From Bacteroidota bacterium (GTDB lineage Bacteria > Bacteroidota > Bacteroidia > Chitinophagales > BACL12): 64,000 nt of DNA. A program made the translations under genes and the position numbers. Below, one piece after another: positions 32,473 through 41,502 of the stretch. The notes under the pieces are model-generated. The model had not been told where the DNA came from, made no database searches, and saw only the letters and a list, made by a program, of their open reading frames with translations. The stretch spans positions 558,001 through 622,000 of the forward strand of contig JADJIS010000001.1 of the NCBI GenBank assembly GCA_016706865.1, given 5' to 3'. The first letter of the stretch is position 1, and every line of letters begins with the position of its first letter.

Positions 32473-33864
32473 TTATTTATATCCAACGATCAATTTTTGT
32501 CCTATGCTGATGGTATTATCTTTTAAACCATTCCATTCCTGAATTTGTGTTACTGTTACTCCATATATTTTTGACAGTCCGTAAAGCGTCTCTTTAGCAG
32601 CCACAGTATGAGTTATAGCCACTTTAAGATCATTTACAGAAGGTGTATATAGTTCTTCTTTTTTAATTACTTGTTCGCCCTGTGCTCCGGGTGGAGTATT
32701 ATTTATTTCTGGTGCAACTATCTCCTCATCAAGATCCATAAACCCATCATTATTTTCATCTACATGCTCCTTTTCAATCGGTACTTTCTCCTTACTCCTC
32801 TCTTCTTTTTTCTCCTCGTCCTCCGAAGCTTTAGCTGAGGAGGGCTTCTCCTCTCTCCTCTCTCCTTTCTCCTTTTTTAATTTAACATCATCCTTCCTTT
32901 TATCTCTTAAATTAATTTGTTCGCCCACTGCAGGTTCTTCGCCGCTTTGCATTTTATTGTATTTATACAATTGTTCCATACGCACTCCCTCATCTCTGGA
33001 AATGGTCCACATGGTTTCACCTTCTTTTACAGTGTGAAATTTGGTATCTCCTTTTTTGCGTTTGGGTTGAAGGTAAAATTTGGTTCCTGGTGTTAACGTT
33101 CCACCATTTTCAATATCATTATAATCTTTTAATAAGGATAATTTTTTATGGTGTTTTTCCGCTAGTTTCTCCGGCGAATCTCCGGCTTGAATGGTAACGG
33201 TGGGAATGCGATTGAAATAAAAAACATCTTCATTATATCCACCCCAGGTAAAATTCTTCTCTTTTTTTGTTTCTGTATTTTTTACAACAGGATCTTCCTT
33301 TTCTTTTACTTCTTTTTCCTCTGTTTTTTTGTTGTGTTTTTTTGCTTCCGCCAACGACATTTTATCTAATGCATGCAGATCATATTCTTCAATCAGATTT
33401 ATTAAAAGATCGGCATACTTCGGATTTGTTGCATAACCTGCAGCTTTTAATCCCTTTGCCCATCCTTTATAATCATCGGCATCCAATTCAAATAATTCGG
33501 CATATCGTGTTTTGGAAGATAAAAACTCAGAATGGTCGCGGTAAGAATCTTCCACATGATCGTATTTTCTGAAACATTCATCCTTTGCATCGTCATCGTA
33601 ATAAACTTTCTCCCCTTTCCAATCGGTATGGCATTTTATTCCGAAATGGTTATTAGATTTTTTCGCGAGTTCGCTTTGTCCGGCGCCGCTTTCGAGAATT
33701 CCCTGCGCCATTGTGATGCTTGCAGGAATTTTATATTCCACCATTTCTGCAACAGCAATGGCCTTGTATTGGTCGATATAATCCAATACCGCCTGACTGG
33801 GTTGCCCTGCAGAAAGTGTTATGTAAGTAAGCAGGATAAAAAATGTTGTGCAGACCTTTTTCAT
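32473..33864 (-). CDS. GH73-type glucosaminidase with LysM domains, secreted
   Basis: I start at the ATG ending at 33864, which gives a proper signal (MKKVCTTFFILLTYITLSAG); an upstream frame adds an unlikely 26 residues. Residues ~25-170 form a GH73/FlgJ-like glucosaminidase domain with the catalytic-type Glu in MAQGILESGAGQS. Three LysM-like modules follow (VTIQAGDSPEKLAEK; HTVKEGETMWTISRD; HTVAAKETLYGLSKIYG). Between the second and third lie a charged linker that carries SSAKASEDEEKKEE and the sequence DENNDGFMDLDEE, which matches a full EF-hand loop (D1, N3, D5, G6, D9, D11, E12). It likely cuts peptidoglycan during growth or division. Confidence 0.9.
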   Translation of the reverse strand: MKKVCTTFFILLTYITLSAGQPSQAVLDYIDQYKAIAVAEMVEYKIPASITMAQGILESGAGQSELAKKSNNHFGIKCHTDWKGEKVYYDDDAKDECFRKYDHVEDSYRDHSEFLSSKTRYAELFELDADDYKGWAKGLKAAGYATNPKYADLLINLIEEYDLHALDKMSLAEAKKHNKKTEEKEVKEKEDPVVKNTETKKEKNFTWGGYNEDVFYFNRIPTVTIQAGDSPEKLAEKHHKKLSLLKDYNDIENGGTLTPGTKFYLQPKRKKGDTKFHTVKEGETMWTISRDEGVRMEQLYKYNKMQSGEEPAVGEQINLRDKRKDDVKLKKEKGERREEKPSSAKASEDEEKKEERSKEKVPIEKEHVDENNDGFMDLDEEIVAPEINNTPPGAQGEQVIKKEELYTPSVNDLKVAITHTVAAKETLYGLSKIYGVTVTQIQEWNGLKDNTISIGQKLIVGYK

Positions 33865-33953
33865 ACCGTATTTTGAATTGCGGATTATCACAATCAAAAT
33901 TACCCCTCTAAACGGTTGAGGCTCAACTAATATTATCCGCAATAATATGTTAT

Positions 33954-34595
33954 TTATCCAATTTTTCGGGCAATACTGATGCCATCACGGATAGAAATGA
34001 TCACATTTTCCACTCTTGGATCCTGCTGAATTTTTTTATTGTAGGAATCAATAGCCAGAGTATCCTTGTCCATATTTTGGGCTATTATCTTTCCACTCCA
34101 CAAAACATTATCTGCCAAGATCCAACCACCCGGGCGTACTTTTTCAATTACCAGATCAAAATAATTGGCGTAATTATTTTTATCCGCATCTATAAATACC
34201 AAGTCGAATTGTTGTGTTAAAGTCGGAATTATTTGTATTGCATTTCCCGTTAAAACTTCTATTTTATCCTCCAATTTTTCCAGGGCGATATATTTTTTAA
34301 CCATTGGTGTGAGTTCCTCATTGATGTCAAGGGTGATCAGTTTTCCGGCAGATTTTAATCCTTTGGCAAGACATATTGCGCTGTAACCGGTATACGTACC
34401 GATCTCCAATATATATTCCGGGTTTATCATCCTCGAAATAAATTCCAGGAATTTCCCCTGCACTTGTCCACTCAACATCTGTGGCATCATAACCTTTACA
34501 AATGTTTCTCTATTGAGATCAGCTAAATTTTTTGTTTCAGTCGACGAATGCTCCGTTATGTATTTCTCAATTTCTGCAGGTACGATATTTTCCAT
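33954..34595 (-). CDS. O-methyltransferase (COMT-like, class I)
   Basis: A 213-residue cytoplasmic methyltransferase related to caffeoyl-CoA-type O-methyltransferases. SAM motif I reads ILEIGTYTGYSAICLAKGL, the acidic loop is LITLDINEE, and the metal-binding region VFIDADKNNYANYFDLV with ADNVLWSGK is present. Substrate is unknown; such enzymes methylate catechols and other hydroxylated small molecules. It ends 89 bases before the peptidoglycan-hydrolase start. It is divergent from the surface-protein gene, with only 69 bases between the two starts. Confidence 0.9.
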   Translation of the reverse strand: MENIVPAEIEKYITEHSSTETKNLADLNRETFVKVMMPQMLSGQVQGKFLEFISRMINPEYILEIGTYTGYSAICLAKGLKSAGKLITLDINEELTPMVKKYIALEKLEDKIEVLTGNAIQIIPTLTQQFDLVFIDADKNNYANYFDLVIEKVRPGGWILADNVLWSGKIIAQNMDKDTLAIDSYNKKIQQDPRVENVIISIRDGISIARKIG

Positions 34596-34664
34596 TTTAT
34601 TGTTTTTACATTTTTATTACAAGAATCACAAAATTGTAAAATATTTTTACATAAATTAGCGGTT

Positions 34665-36263
34665 ATGCGGATTTACCTATTGCGAATTTTAACATTTTTA
34701 TTGATCATATTTGTATTTACCATCCAAATAAATGCGCAGTATAACTTATCTGTTGTTTCAGAAATAGAATATCCTGCAGGTTATGAAATGAGTGGATGCT
34801 GGGGATACACCGATGATATAGGTAATGAATATGCCATCATCGGCACCTCAATGGGAACTTCCATTGTAGATATTACTACCCCGGAAACCCCTGAAGAATT
34901 ATTTTTTATTCCGGGCGTAGAAAGTATTTGGCGTGAAGCAAAAGTGTGGAATCACCACGCATATATATCCACTGAGGGAGCTGACGAAGGAATGTTGATC
35001 ATCGATCTGAATGATCTGCCACTTTCCATTGATACTTTTTATTTTAAGGGTGACGATACGCATCCATTTTCAACGGCTCATACACTTTTTATTGATGAAA
35101 ACGGATATTGTTATTTATTTGGATTTGGAACAGCAGGTGGTTATGGAGGTGCTTATATTGTCGACTTGAATCCCGACCCAAAAAATCCGGTATATGTGGG
35201 TGCATATACCGAGTCCTATATTCACGATGGATATGTGCGCAACGATACTTTATGGGCAGCAGAAATATATGATGGGAGGTTCGAAGTACTTGACGTTAGT
35301 GATAAAACATATATTTATTTGTTAGGTACACAAAATACCGGCGCCTCCGCTACACATAATTGTTGGTTAAGTGATGATGGAAAATATTTATTTACAACAG
35401 ATGAGATCACTTATGGTTTTATAGAAAGTTATAGTGTGGAAGACGTAACTGATATTGTAAAATTAGATGGAATTAAACATGGCGATCCCGATTCTACCGT
35501 TGCCCATAATGTTTATTATTTAAATGGATATCTGGTAACTGCACACTATACCGAAGGAGTAACAATTCACGATGCACATAAACCCGATAATTTAATTGAG
35601 GTTGCACATTACGATACCAGCCCATTTGGTCCAAACTCAGGTTATGGTGGTGTTTGGGGAGTTTATCCTTATTTTGAATCAGGAAATATTGTCGCAACCG
35701 ATCGTATCGGAACTACTTTTATTTTACAACCCAATTATGAACGTGCGTGTTATTTGGAAGGAACGATAACTAATGAGATAACAGGATCAAATATTTACGA
35801 TGCAACCGTAAATATTATCGCAACTTCAGCCTTTGATAATACAAATGTTTCAGGAAGATATAAAACCGGATATTACGCCAGTGGCATTTATGATATTGAA
35901 ATCAGTCACCCGGATTGTGATACTAAAATAATTAATTCCATTGAATTAATTCAGGGCGTAACAACTGAATTAAATGAAACTTTGGAATGTGGAAATATCG
36001 CTGTTCCCGAAATATTTAAGAATATTGACCTGAATATTTTTTATTCGGCAGAAAATAAAAATATCACGATAAAATATAATTTATATAATGCCGGATCTGC
36101 AGAAGTTCTATTAATAAATGCCTCTGGGCAAATTATTAATTCGTTTGCAATTAATGGGTCTGGAGTACAATCCATAAATGGAAATTCCCTTGCACCGGGA
36201 TGTTATATTCTGCGATTTAATAATGACTCTTTTTCGCAAAACAAAAAAATAATGGTTTATTGA
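34665..36263 (+). CDS. Choice-of-anchor B-like surface protein with T9SS type A domain
   Basis: I choose the ATG at 34665, which starts a clear signal peptide (MRIYLLRILTFLLIIFVFT...NAQ). The 532-residue product has a beta-propeller-like region of LVIVP/choice-of-anchor B type (MSGCWGYTDDIGNEYAIIGT; WREAKVWNHHAYISTEG; IHDGYVRNDTLWAAEIYDG; HNCWLSDDGKYLFTTDEI; AHNVYYLNGYLVTAHYTEG), a carboxypeptidase-regulatory-like Ig domain (LEGTITNEITGSNIYDATVN) and a type A sorting end (AEVLLINASGQIINSF ... GCYILRFNNDS). It is likely exposed on the surface. No catalytic residues are recognised. Confidence 0.85.
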   Translation: MRIYLLRILTFLLIIFVFTIQINAQYNLSVVSEIEYPAGYEMSGCWGYTDDIGNEYAIIGTSMGTSIVDITTPETPEELFFIPGVESIWREAKVWNHHAYISTEGADEGMLIIDLNDLPLSIDTFYFKGDDTHPFSTAHTLFIDENGYCYLFGFGTAGGYGGAYIVDLNPDPKNPVYVGAYTESYIHDGYVRNDTLWAAEIYDGRFEVLDVSDKTYIYLLGTQNTGASATHNCWLSDDGKYLFTTDEITYGFIESYSVEDVTDIVKLDGIKHGDPDSTVAHNVYYLNGYLVTAHYTEGVTIHDAHKPDNLIEVAHYDTSPFGPNSGYGGVWGVYPYFESGNIVATDRIGTTFILQPNYERACYLEGTITNEITGSNIYDATVNIIATSAFDNTNVSGRYKTGYYASGIYDIEISHPDCDTKIINSIELIQGVTTELNETLECGNIAVPEIFKNIDLNIFYSAENKNITIKYNLYNAGSAEVLLINASGQIINSFAINGSGVQSINGNSLAPGCYILRFNNDSFSQNKKIMVY

Positions 36264-36311
36264 TATGCAGTTTTGAGGTATCTGCATATTTTTCATTTCC
36301 TTTGTGTTGAT

Positions 36312-37340
36312 ATGCGCTTTCCGCTTTTTATTTTTGTTTTGTGCCTGCCATTGTTTGGCAAAGGGCAAATATTGCCGGCCTATGGCGATAGCAGGACAGC
36401 AACTACCGGCTGGCAATTTCTAAAAATAGGCCCGGATGCACGTTCTGCGGGACTTAGTGAAAGTTTTATCACCATTGTTGATGATGTTTCTGCGCTTTAT
36501 TGGAATCCTGCAGGCATAACGAGGCTGGATTCCAACAAACTGCATTTTGCCATTGCCTACACTGATTACGCTGCAAATACAAGTATGAATTTTGGCGGAA
36601 TAACCTATAGGTTGGGAGATAATACCCTGATTGGAGTCAGTCTTCAATATTTTGATGCGGGTGAGATGGATGTTACCACCGAATTTTTACCCTTTGGCAA
36701 CGGACAAACTTTTCGAGCTACAGATATTGGAATTGGAATTAGTCTGGCGAGGGAACTTACCGACCAATTCAGTTTCGGAATTACCACAAAATATATTCGC
36801 GAAGACCTTGCATCGGTTCATAATCAAAACCTTGTATTTGATTTTGGATTTCAGTATGATGTTGGAATTGCCAACACCCGTTTTGCCGTTGCAATTTCTA
36901 ATTTCGGATTTAATTCAGAACCAGGCGGTGAAATTCCTGTATTAAATTTAAATGATTCCATCACTGCCGATGCATTTACTGAAATTTCTGTCCCAACTGT
37001 TTTTAGATTGGGATTTGCATGGGATGCCATAAAAAATGAAAACCATTTACTTACAACAGCCTTGCAATTAAATCATCCGACCGATAATAATGAAACCTAT
37101 AGTTTGGGATTAGAATATAGCTGGAAACAATTATTATATGCGCGAAGTGGTTATACTTTTGCTCTTGATGATGCTGCTTATCCAGCCTTTGGGTTTGGTA
37201 TTTATCTGAAAAGAAGATACGGAACAATTAATTTTGATTACGGTTTTAATTATTTAAATAATTTGGGGATGATAAATAAGATCGGCATTGCATATACTTT
37301 ACCAAACGGAACAAAAAATAAAGTTTCAGATACACATTAA
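36312..37340 (+). CDS. PorV/PorQ-family outer-membrane protein
   Basis: A 342-residue protein, starting at the ATG 36312 (an upstream TTG adds 13 residues of doubtful value). The signal peptide MRFPLFIFVLCLPLFGKG is followed by the characteristic start of the family, KIGPDARSAGLSESFITIVDDVSALYWNPAGI. The rest is alternating outer-membrane strands. PorV in the T9SS binds sorting domains and carries cargo to the attachment complex; PorQ and related members are less well defined. The lipoprotein gene follows with no spacing, so the two probably act together. It is 48 bases after the choice-of-anchor B protein. Confidence 0.85.
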   Translation: MRFPLFIFVLCLPLFGKGQILPAYGDSRTATTGWQFLKIGPDARSAGLSESFITIVDDVSALYWNPAGITRLDSNKLHFAIAYTDYAANTSMNFGGITYRLGDNTLIGVSLQYFDAGEMDVTTEFLPFGNGQTFRATDIGIGISLARELTDQFSFGITTKYIREDLASVHNQNLVFDFGFQYDVGIANTRFAVAISNFGFNSEPGGEIPVLNLNDSITADAFTEISVPTVFRLGFAWDAIKNENHLLTTALQLNHPTDNNETYSLGLEYSWKQLLYARSGYTFALDDAAYPAFGFGIYLKRRYGTINFDYGFNYLNNLGMINKIGIAYTLPNGTKNKVSDTH

Positions 37341-38564
37341 ATGAAAAAAAATATTTTAATATTTATCATTTTATTTTCTTCTGTTTTGTCAGGCAGTTGC
37401 GATTTTTTATTTGGCAACCGCGAGGATATTGTTACTGATGAAATTTTTGAAGAAGGTGCAATAGATCCTGACCTAGTGCAAGATGAAGTTGGTTATGTTC
37501 CGATATTGCCCTATTGGAATGATTTTAATAACCCAACGGATATTTATTGCGGATATGATGAAATGATCTATGTGATAGATGATAACGGATTAAATATTTT
37601 AGATCAAACCGGAACCATTTATCTTACCTATTTTATTCCAGGTGCTACGGACGTTACGCAAGACAGAAGATTACACACCTATGTAGCCGGAAGAGTAGAA
37701 ATTGATGTAGACAATGATGGTATTTTAGAAGATCTTCCTGCAGTTTATCATCTTATAGGAACTGCATCAGGCAATATTCAGGTAATAGACACACTCATCC
37801 ATCCCTTTTGTGATGAAAGCAGAAATATCACCGCGTTTCGTGGAGAGGCTGATGAAGAAGTTGAATTTACAGGCTTGGCAACAATAGCTGATAATACTTT
37901 ATATGTAACCCGAAAAGGTCCTCAAAACGATCTTTCCGGAATTGCCCGTCCTGATAATACTGTTTTGTTTTTTAATGAAAACGGAGAAAATATTGGTTAT
38001 GCTAATGGATTATCTCCTACAACCGGAAATTTAAGATCTGCCTGGGATATCAGCGCAATTTCCACTTTCGCAGCACCCCCACAAAGTTTATCCGGAATTT
38101 CTAATTCACCGGAATTTATGGTAACTCTAAGCAACGAAAATGCTCCATATAAATGTCTTTGGATAACACAAACTTCCGATCCGGAATCCGGAATTTCTTA
38201 TGGAGAAAATGCATTATTAACTGTATTTGATTTTACAAAAGCAGATAGATTTTTATATCAACCCGATAGATTTATCGATCCGACAGATATTTATATTGCT
38301 GCGGATTTTACAGGATATATTTTTGTTGTGGATGCAGGAACAGATTCTTTGTATCAATTTACGCGTAAGGGATATGAAGGTGTAAATCCTCCCGCAAGTT
38401 CCACTTCTACAAAACAAATAATAACTTCATTCGGTGGAATTGGCGACGGACCCTTTAATTTTATCGATCCTTCGGGAGTTGCTTATTTAAGAGAAACCGT
38501 TTACGTAGTGGATAAAGGGAATAACAGGGTGTGCCGTTATAAGTTGAGCACTGATCTGGAATAA
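37341..38564 (+). CDS. NHL-like beta-propeller lipoprotein
   Basis: A 407-residue lipoprotein (MKKNILIFIILFSSVLSGSC, lipidated at Cys20). The mature part is a propeller built from short blades, seen in DIYCGYDEMIYVIDDNGLNILDQTG, FVVDAGTDSLYQFTRKG and DPSGVAYLRETVYVVDKGNNRVCRYKL. The pattern is that of NHL-type six-bladed repeats, but the signature is weak. It starts at the base directly after the stop codon of the PorV/PorQ-like gene and is likely co-translated with it; together they may form a surface complex. No enzymatic function is apparent. Confidence 0.75.
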   Translation: MKKNILIFIILFSSVLSGSCDFLFGNREDIVTDEIFEEGAIDPDLVQDEVGYVPILPYWNDFNNPTDIYCGYDEMIYVIDDNGLNILDQTGTIYLTYFIPGATDVTQDRRLHTYVAGRVEIDVDNDGILEDLPAVYHLIGTASGNIQVIDTLIHPFCDESRNITAFRGEADEEVEFTGLATIADNTLYVTRKGPQNDLSGIARPDNTVLFFNENGENIGYANGLSPTTGNLRSAWDISAISTFAAPPQSLSGISNSPEFMVTLSNENAPYKCLWITQTSDPESGISYGENALLTVFDFTKADRFLYQPDRFIDPTDIYIAADFTGYIFVVDAGTDSLYQFTRKGYEGVNPPASSTSTKQIITSFGGIGDGPFNFIDPSGVAYLRETVYVVDKGNNRVCRYKLSTDLE

Positions 38565-38678
38565 TTTTAATTAATTTTCCAAAGTAAAATAATTATTTTG
38601 AAATCCTTCATTGTATAATTTCTAATTAAATATCGTTACATTTTTTTTGAAGGCTATGGCATAAAAAATGAATTTGCC

Positions 38679-38709
38679 TTTGCAGTATTTCACGCAAATT
38701 GTATATTTG
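38679..38709 (+). promoter_or_regulatory. Bacteroidota-type promoter for the delta-60 repeat protein
   Basis: TTTG (38679-38682), a 19-base spacer and TATATTTG (38702-38709) match the Bacteroidota consensus TTTG-N19-TAnnTTTG exactly. Transcription is expected to start near 38715, 24 bases upstream of the ATG at 38739. Confidence 0.65.
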
Positions 38710-38738
38710 TTATCAATTCTCCCAATGATCTATTTAGG

Positions 38739-40607
38739 ATGAAAAAATATTCTCTACTTTTTGGTTTTAGTTTATTTATTCTTATAAATAATCTTGCTGC
38801 CCAGGTCGCCGGAGATCTTGATACAACTTTTGATTTTGACGGCACTTTAATATTTAACTTCACTGAGGGAGGTAATGGTGCCAGTTCAATGGTTTTACAG
38901 CCCGATGGAAAAATTGTTATTGGTGGAGGTGCTATCACAGATGTTTTTACTGATTTTGCCCTGCTGCGGTTTAATATGAATGGATCATTGGATACTACAT
39001 TTGGTGATATGGGAATTATGGTAACTTCCATAGGGCCATTTAACGATTTCTGCCATAGTCTTGCCCTTCAGGAGGATGGGAAAATTGTTGCTATTGGCCA
39101 TACTTATCTCAATAGTATCGGTTCAGAAACCATTTGCGCCCTCGCCAGATATCTTCCGGACGGCAGCCCGGATCCGGATTTTGGTGACGATGGTATTATA
39201 ACAACAGATATTGGCCCTAATGAGCAATTATTACATTCCGCGGCAATTCAAGCGGATGGAAAAATTGTTGCAGCCGGTTATTCAGGCGATATGGGAAATC
39301 ATGCTTTTGCTGTTTTGCGTTATTTGGAAAATGGTGAATTAGATAATGATTTTAATGATGATGGAATACTGACCTTTGGTTTAGGAGCAGGAACTGCATC
39401 TGCAAATGCTATTGTAATTCAACCAGAAAATACGATATTGGTTGGCGGTTTTGCCCATAATGGGACTGATGATGATTTTGTTCTTTTCAGATTAGATACG
39501 GCAGGCATTTTTGATATGGATTTTGGCATAGACGGTGTTGTTGTTTCCGATTTTTTTGAGAAATGGAATAGAATTAATGCTATCGCTATTCAACCGGATG
39601 GGAAAATAGTAGCTGCGGGATATTCGGGTGAATTTCCTGAATATGATTTTGCAGTTGCCAGATATTATACTGATGGAACAATTGATAGTAGTTTTAATTT
39701 CACCGGATTAAGATTGACAGATCTTGGTTCAGGAAACGATATTGCTGAATCTGTGATAATTCAACCCGATGGAAAAATTGTAGCTGCCGGTTCCTTTTTA
39801 ACAGCTAGTTATCAATATGCATTAATAAGATATACTTCCGACGGACTTTTAGATAATTCATTTAACGATGATGGAATAGTTACAACCAATATCCCTGGTG
39901 TTACCAGTGAGCAACTTAATATAGCTGCCTGGCAACCGGATGGCAAAATTATTTGTGCCGGTGGCGGCATGTCCGGTGGAGAGGGATATTTTACCATGGC
40001 AAGATATATTGGCAGACTGCAGGAATCCTGCGATTCCATTGATGTTCAACCAATGGATATTGACACAATTGCCGATAGCGATGTTTTCTTTTTTATCGGA
40101 GGAGCAGCCGATACTGCCGAATATCAATGGCAAACAAATCTTGGATTAGGATGGACAGATCTTTTTGATGCCGGTCAATATATGGGGGTAAATGATGATA
40201 CACTTTATGTAATTAATATTAATGAATTAAATAACAATCAATTATTCAGATGTTTAATAAATAATTTAGATTGTAAAGACACATCAGAACATGCAATTTT
40301 AACAGTAAATGATCAGATGGGAATTGGAAATATTATTTCAGGTGTAAATTTTATACTATATCCAAATCCTATTACAGAAAACGCCCAACTGGATTACACC
40401 TTACTTGAGGAAGAAACTCTTTCCATTTATTTATATAATCGTACCGGAAAATTAATAACTTCATTAATAGAAAATAAAATTTATCAAGCCGGGTCATACA
40501 AACAAAAAATAATTATACCTTCCTTTCTGTCAAGTGGCAATTATGATATTTTAATTATTACGAAAAATGACAGGTTACTTATTCCAATCTATTATCAGCA
40601 CCAATAA
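38739..40607 (+). CDS. Delta-60 repeat surface protein with T9SS type A domain
   Basis: A 622-residue exported protein (signal peptide MKKYSLLFGFSLFILINNLAAQ). The body has delta-60-type repeats of about 55 residues, marked by LQPDGKIVIGGG ... FALLRFNMNGSLDTTFG, IQADGKIVAAGYSG ... FAVLRYLENGELDNDFNDDGI and similar blocks up to residue ~430. An Ig-like region follows (YQWQTNLGLGWTDL), and the end VNFILYPNPITENAQLDYT is the type A sorting domain. Repeats of this type form a propeller-like display on the outside of the cell; the ligand is unknown. A clear promoter precedes the gene. Confidence 0.88.
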   Translation: MKKYSLLFGFSLFILINNLAAQVAGDLDTTFDFDGTLIFNFTEGGNGASSMVLQPDGKIVIGGGAITDVFTDFALLRFNMNGSLDTTFGDMGIMVTSIGPFNDFCHSLALQEDGKIVAIGHTYLNSIGSETICALARYLPDGSPDPDFGDDGIITTDIGPNEQLLHSAAIQADGKIVAAGYSGDMGNHAFAVLRYLENGELDNDFNDDGILTFGLGAGTASANAIVIQPENTILVGGFAHNGTDDDFVLFRLDTAGIFDMDFGIDGVVVSDFFEKWNRINAIAIQPDGKIVAAGYSGEFPEYDFAVARYYTDGTIDSSFNFTGLRLTDLGSGNDIAESVIIQPDGKIVAAGSFLTASYQYALIRYTSDGLLDNSFNDDGIVTTNIPGVTSEQLNIAAWQPDGKIICAGGGMSGGEGYFTMARYIGRLQESCDSIDVQPMDIDTIADSDVFFFIGGAADTAEYQWQTNLGLGWTDLFDAGQYMGVNDDTLYVININELNNNQLFRCLINNLDCKDTSEHAILTVNDQMGIGNIISGVNFILYPNPITENAQLDYTLLEEETLSIYLYNRTGKLITSLIENKIYQAGSYKQKIIIPSFLSSGNYDILIITKNDRLLIPIYYQHQ

Positions 40608-40699
40608 CAGTTGATTTTTATACGTGGTAACGTAGCCGCTCACTAACTCAAATATTCATTTCACTCAACCCCACATACCCTTTACTCATTGATTGTATG

Positions 40700-40707
40700 T
40701 ATTTTTG
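40700..40707 (+). promoter_or_regulatory. Possible -7 box of the LytTR regulator gene
   Basis: TATTTTTG fits the Bacteroidota -7 consensus TAnnTTTG and lies 26 bases before the chosen start codon. No TTTG is found at the expected upstream distance, so only half of the promoter is supported. Confidence 0.3.
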
Positions 40708-40733
40708 TTATTATGCGCAAGTTCGTGCAAAAT

Positions 40734-41501
40734 ATGAGTGAACAGATCAATGCCCTATTGGTAGATGATGAGCTACCTGCCTGTGAAACATTAAGCTGGC
40801 TTTTACAGGAATATTGTCCGGAAGTTCTTGTTACAGGAATGGTACATTCCGCTCAAAGTGCACGCAGTTTTTTAACGCAGTATAAAATAGATGTCATATT
40901 TCTGGATATTTCCATGCCGGGTGAAAATGGGTTTGACCTTTTATCTTCCCTACCTATAAATAAATATCAGGTGGTTTTTGTAACAGCCCATAATGATCAT
41001 GCAGTAAAAGCGTTTCGGGAAGCCGCTGTTGATTATTTATTAAAACCCGTGGATGTAGCAGAATTAAAACAGGCGGTTTCAAAAGTTATGGAGCGACAAT
41101 CTGTGCAGAATTCAGCTAATCAAACTTATGAAAGGTCGATACAGGAAATATTAAATAAATTCAGTGCTCCAACCAAATTGAATCGTATAGCCATTCCGCA
41201 TTCTGAAGGAATACATTTTATTCAGGCCAAGGATATTGTTTACATGGAAGCGGATAGTAATTATACCATATTTCATCTGTTGAATGGAGGTAAAATTGTG
41301 GCTTCTAAAACCATGTCGGAATTTGAAGCACAGCTCCCTGAAGGATTTTTCCGAATTCATAAATCGTTCCACATCAATTTGAGTCACGTGGTAGAATATA
41401 TAAAAAAGGATGGCAATAGTGTAATCATGAACGATGGGGTATTATTGCCGGTTTCAAGAAGAAAAATCCAGGAATTAATGCAAGCTTTGCTTATACAATG
41501 A
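40734..41501 (+). CDS. LytTR-family response regulator
   Basis: Starting at the ATG 40734 the product is 255 residues and begins with a typical receiver (MSEQINALLVDDELPACETL). The phospho-acceptor lies in VIFLDISMPGENGFDLL and the lysine in DYLLKPVDVAELK. The C-terminal LytTR DNA-binding domain shows RIAIPHSEGIHFIQAKDIVYMEAD and FRIHKSFHINLSHVVEYIKKDGN (shortened). LytTR regulators bind direct repeats upstream of target promoters. The sensor kinase starts one base after the stop, so the pair is co-transcribed. The adhesin gene that follows the pair is an attractive but unproven target. Confidence 0.93.
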   Translation: MSEQINALLVDDELPACETLSWLLQEYCPEVLVTGMVHSAQSARSFLTQYKIDVIFLDISMPGENGFDLLSSLPINKYQVVFVTAHNDHAVKAFREAAVDYLLKPVDVAELKQAVSKVMERQSVQNSANQTYERSIQEILNKFSAPTKLNRIAIPHSEGIHFIQAKDIVYMEADSNYTIFHLLNGGKIVASKTMSEFEAQLPEGFFRIHKSFHINLSHVVEYIKKDGNSVIMNDGVLLPVSRRKIQELMQALLIQ

Positions 41502-41502
41502 T

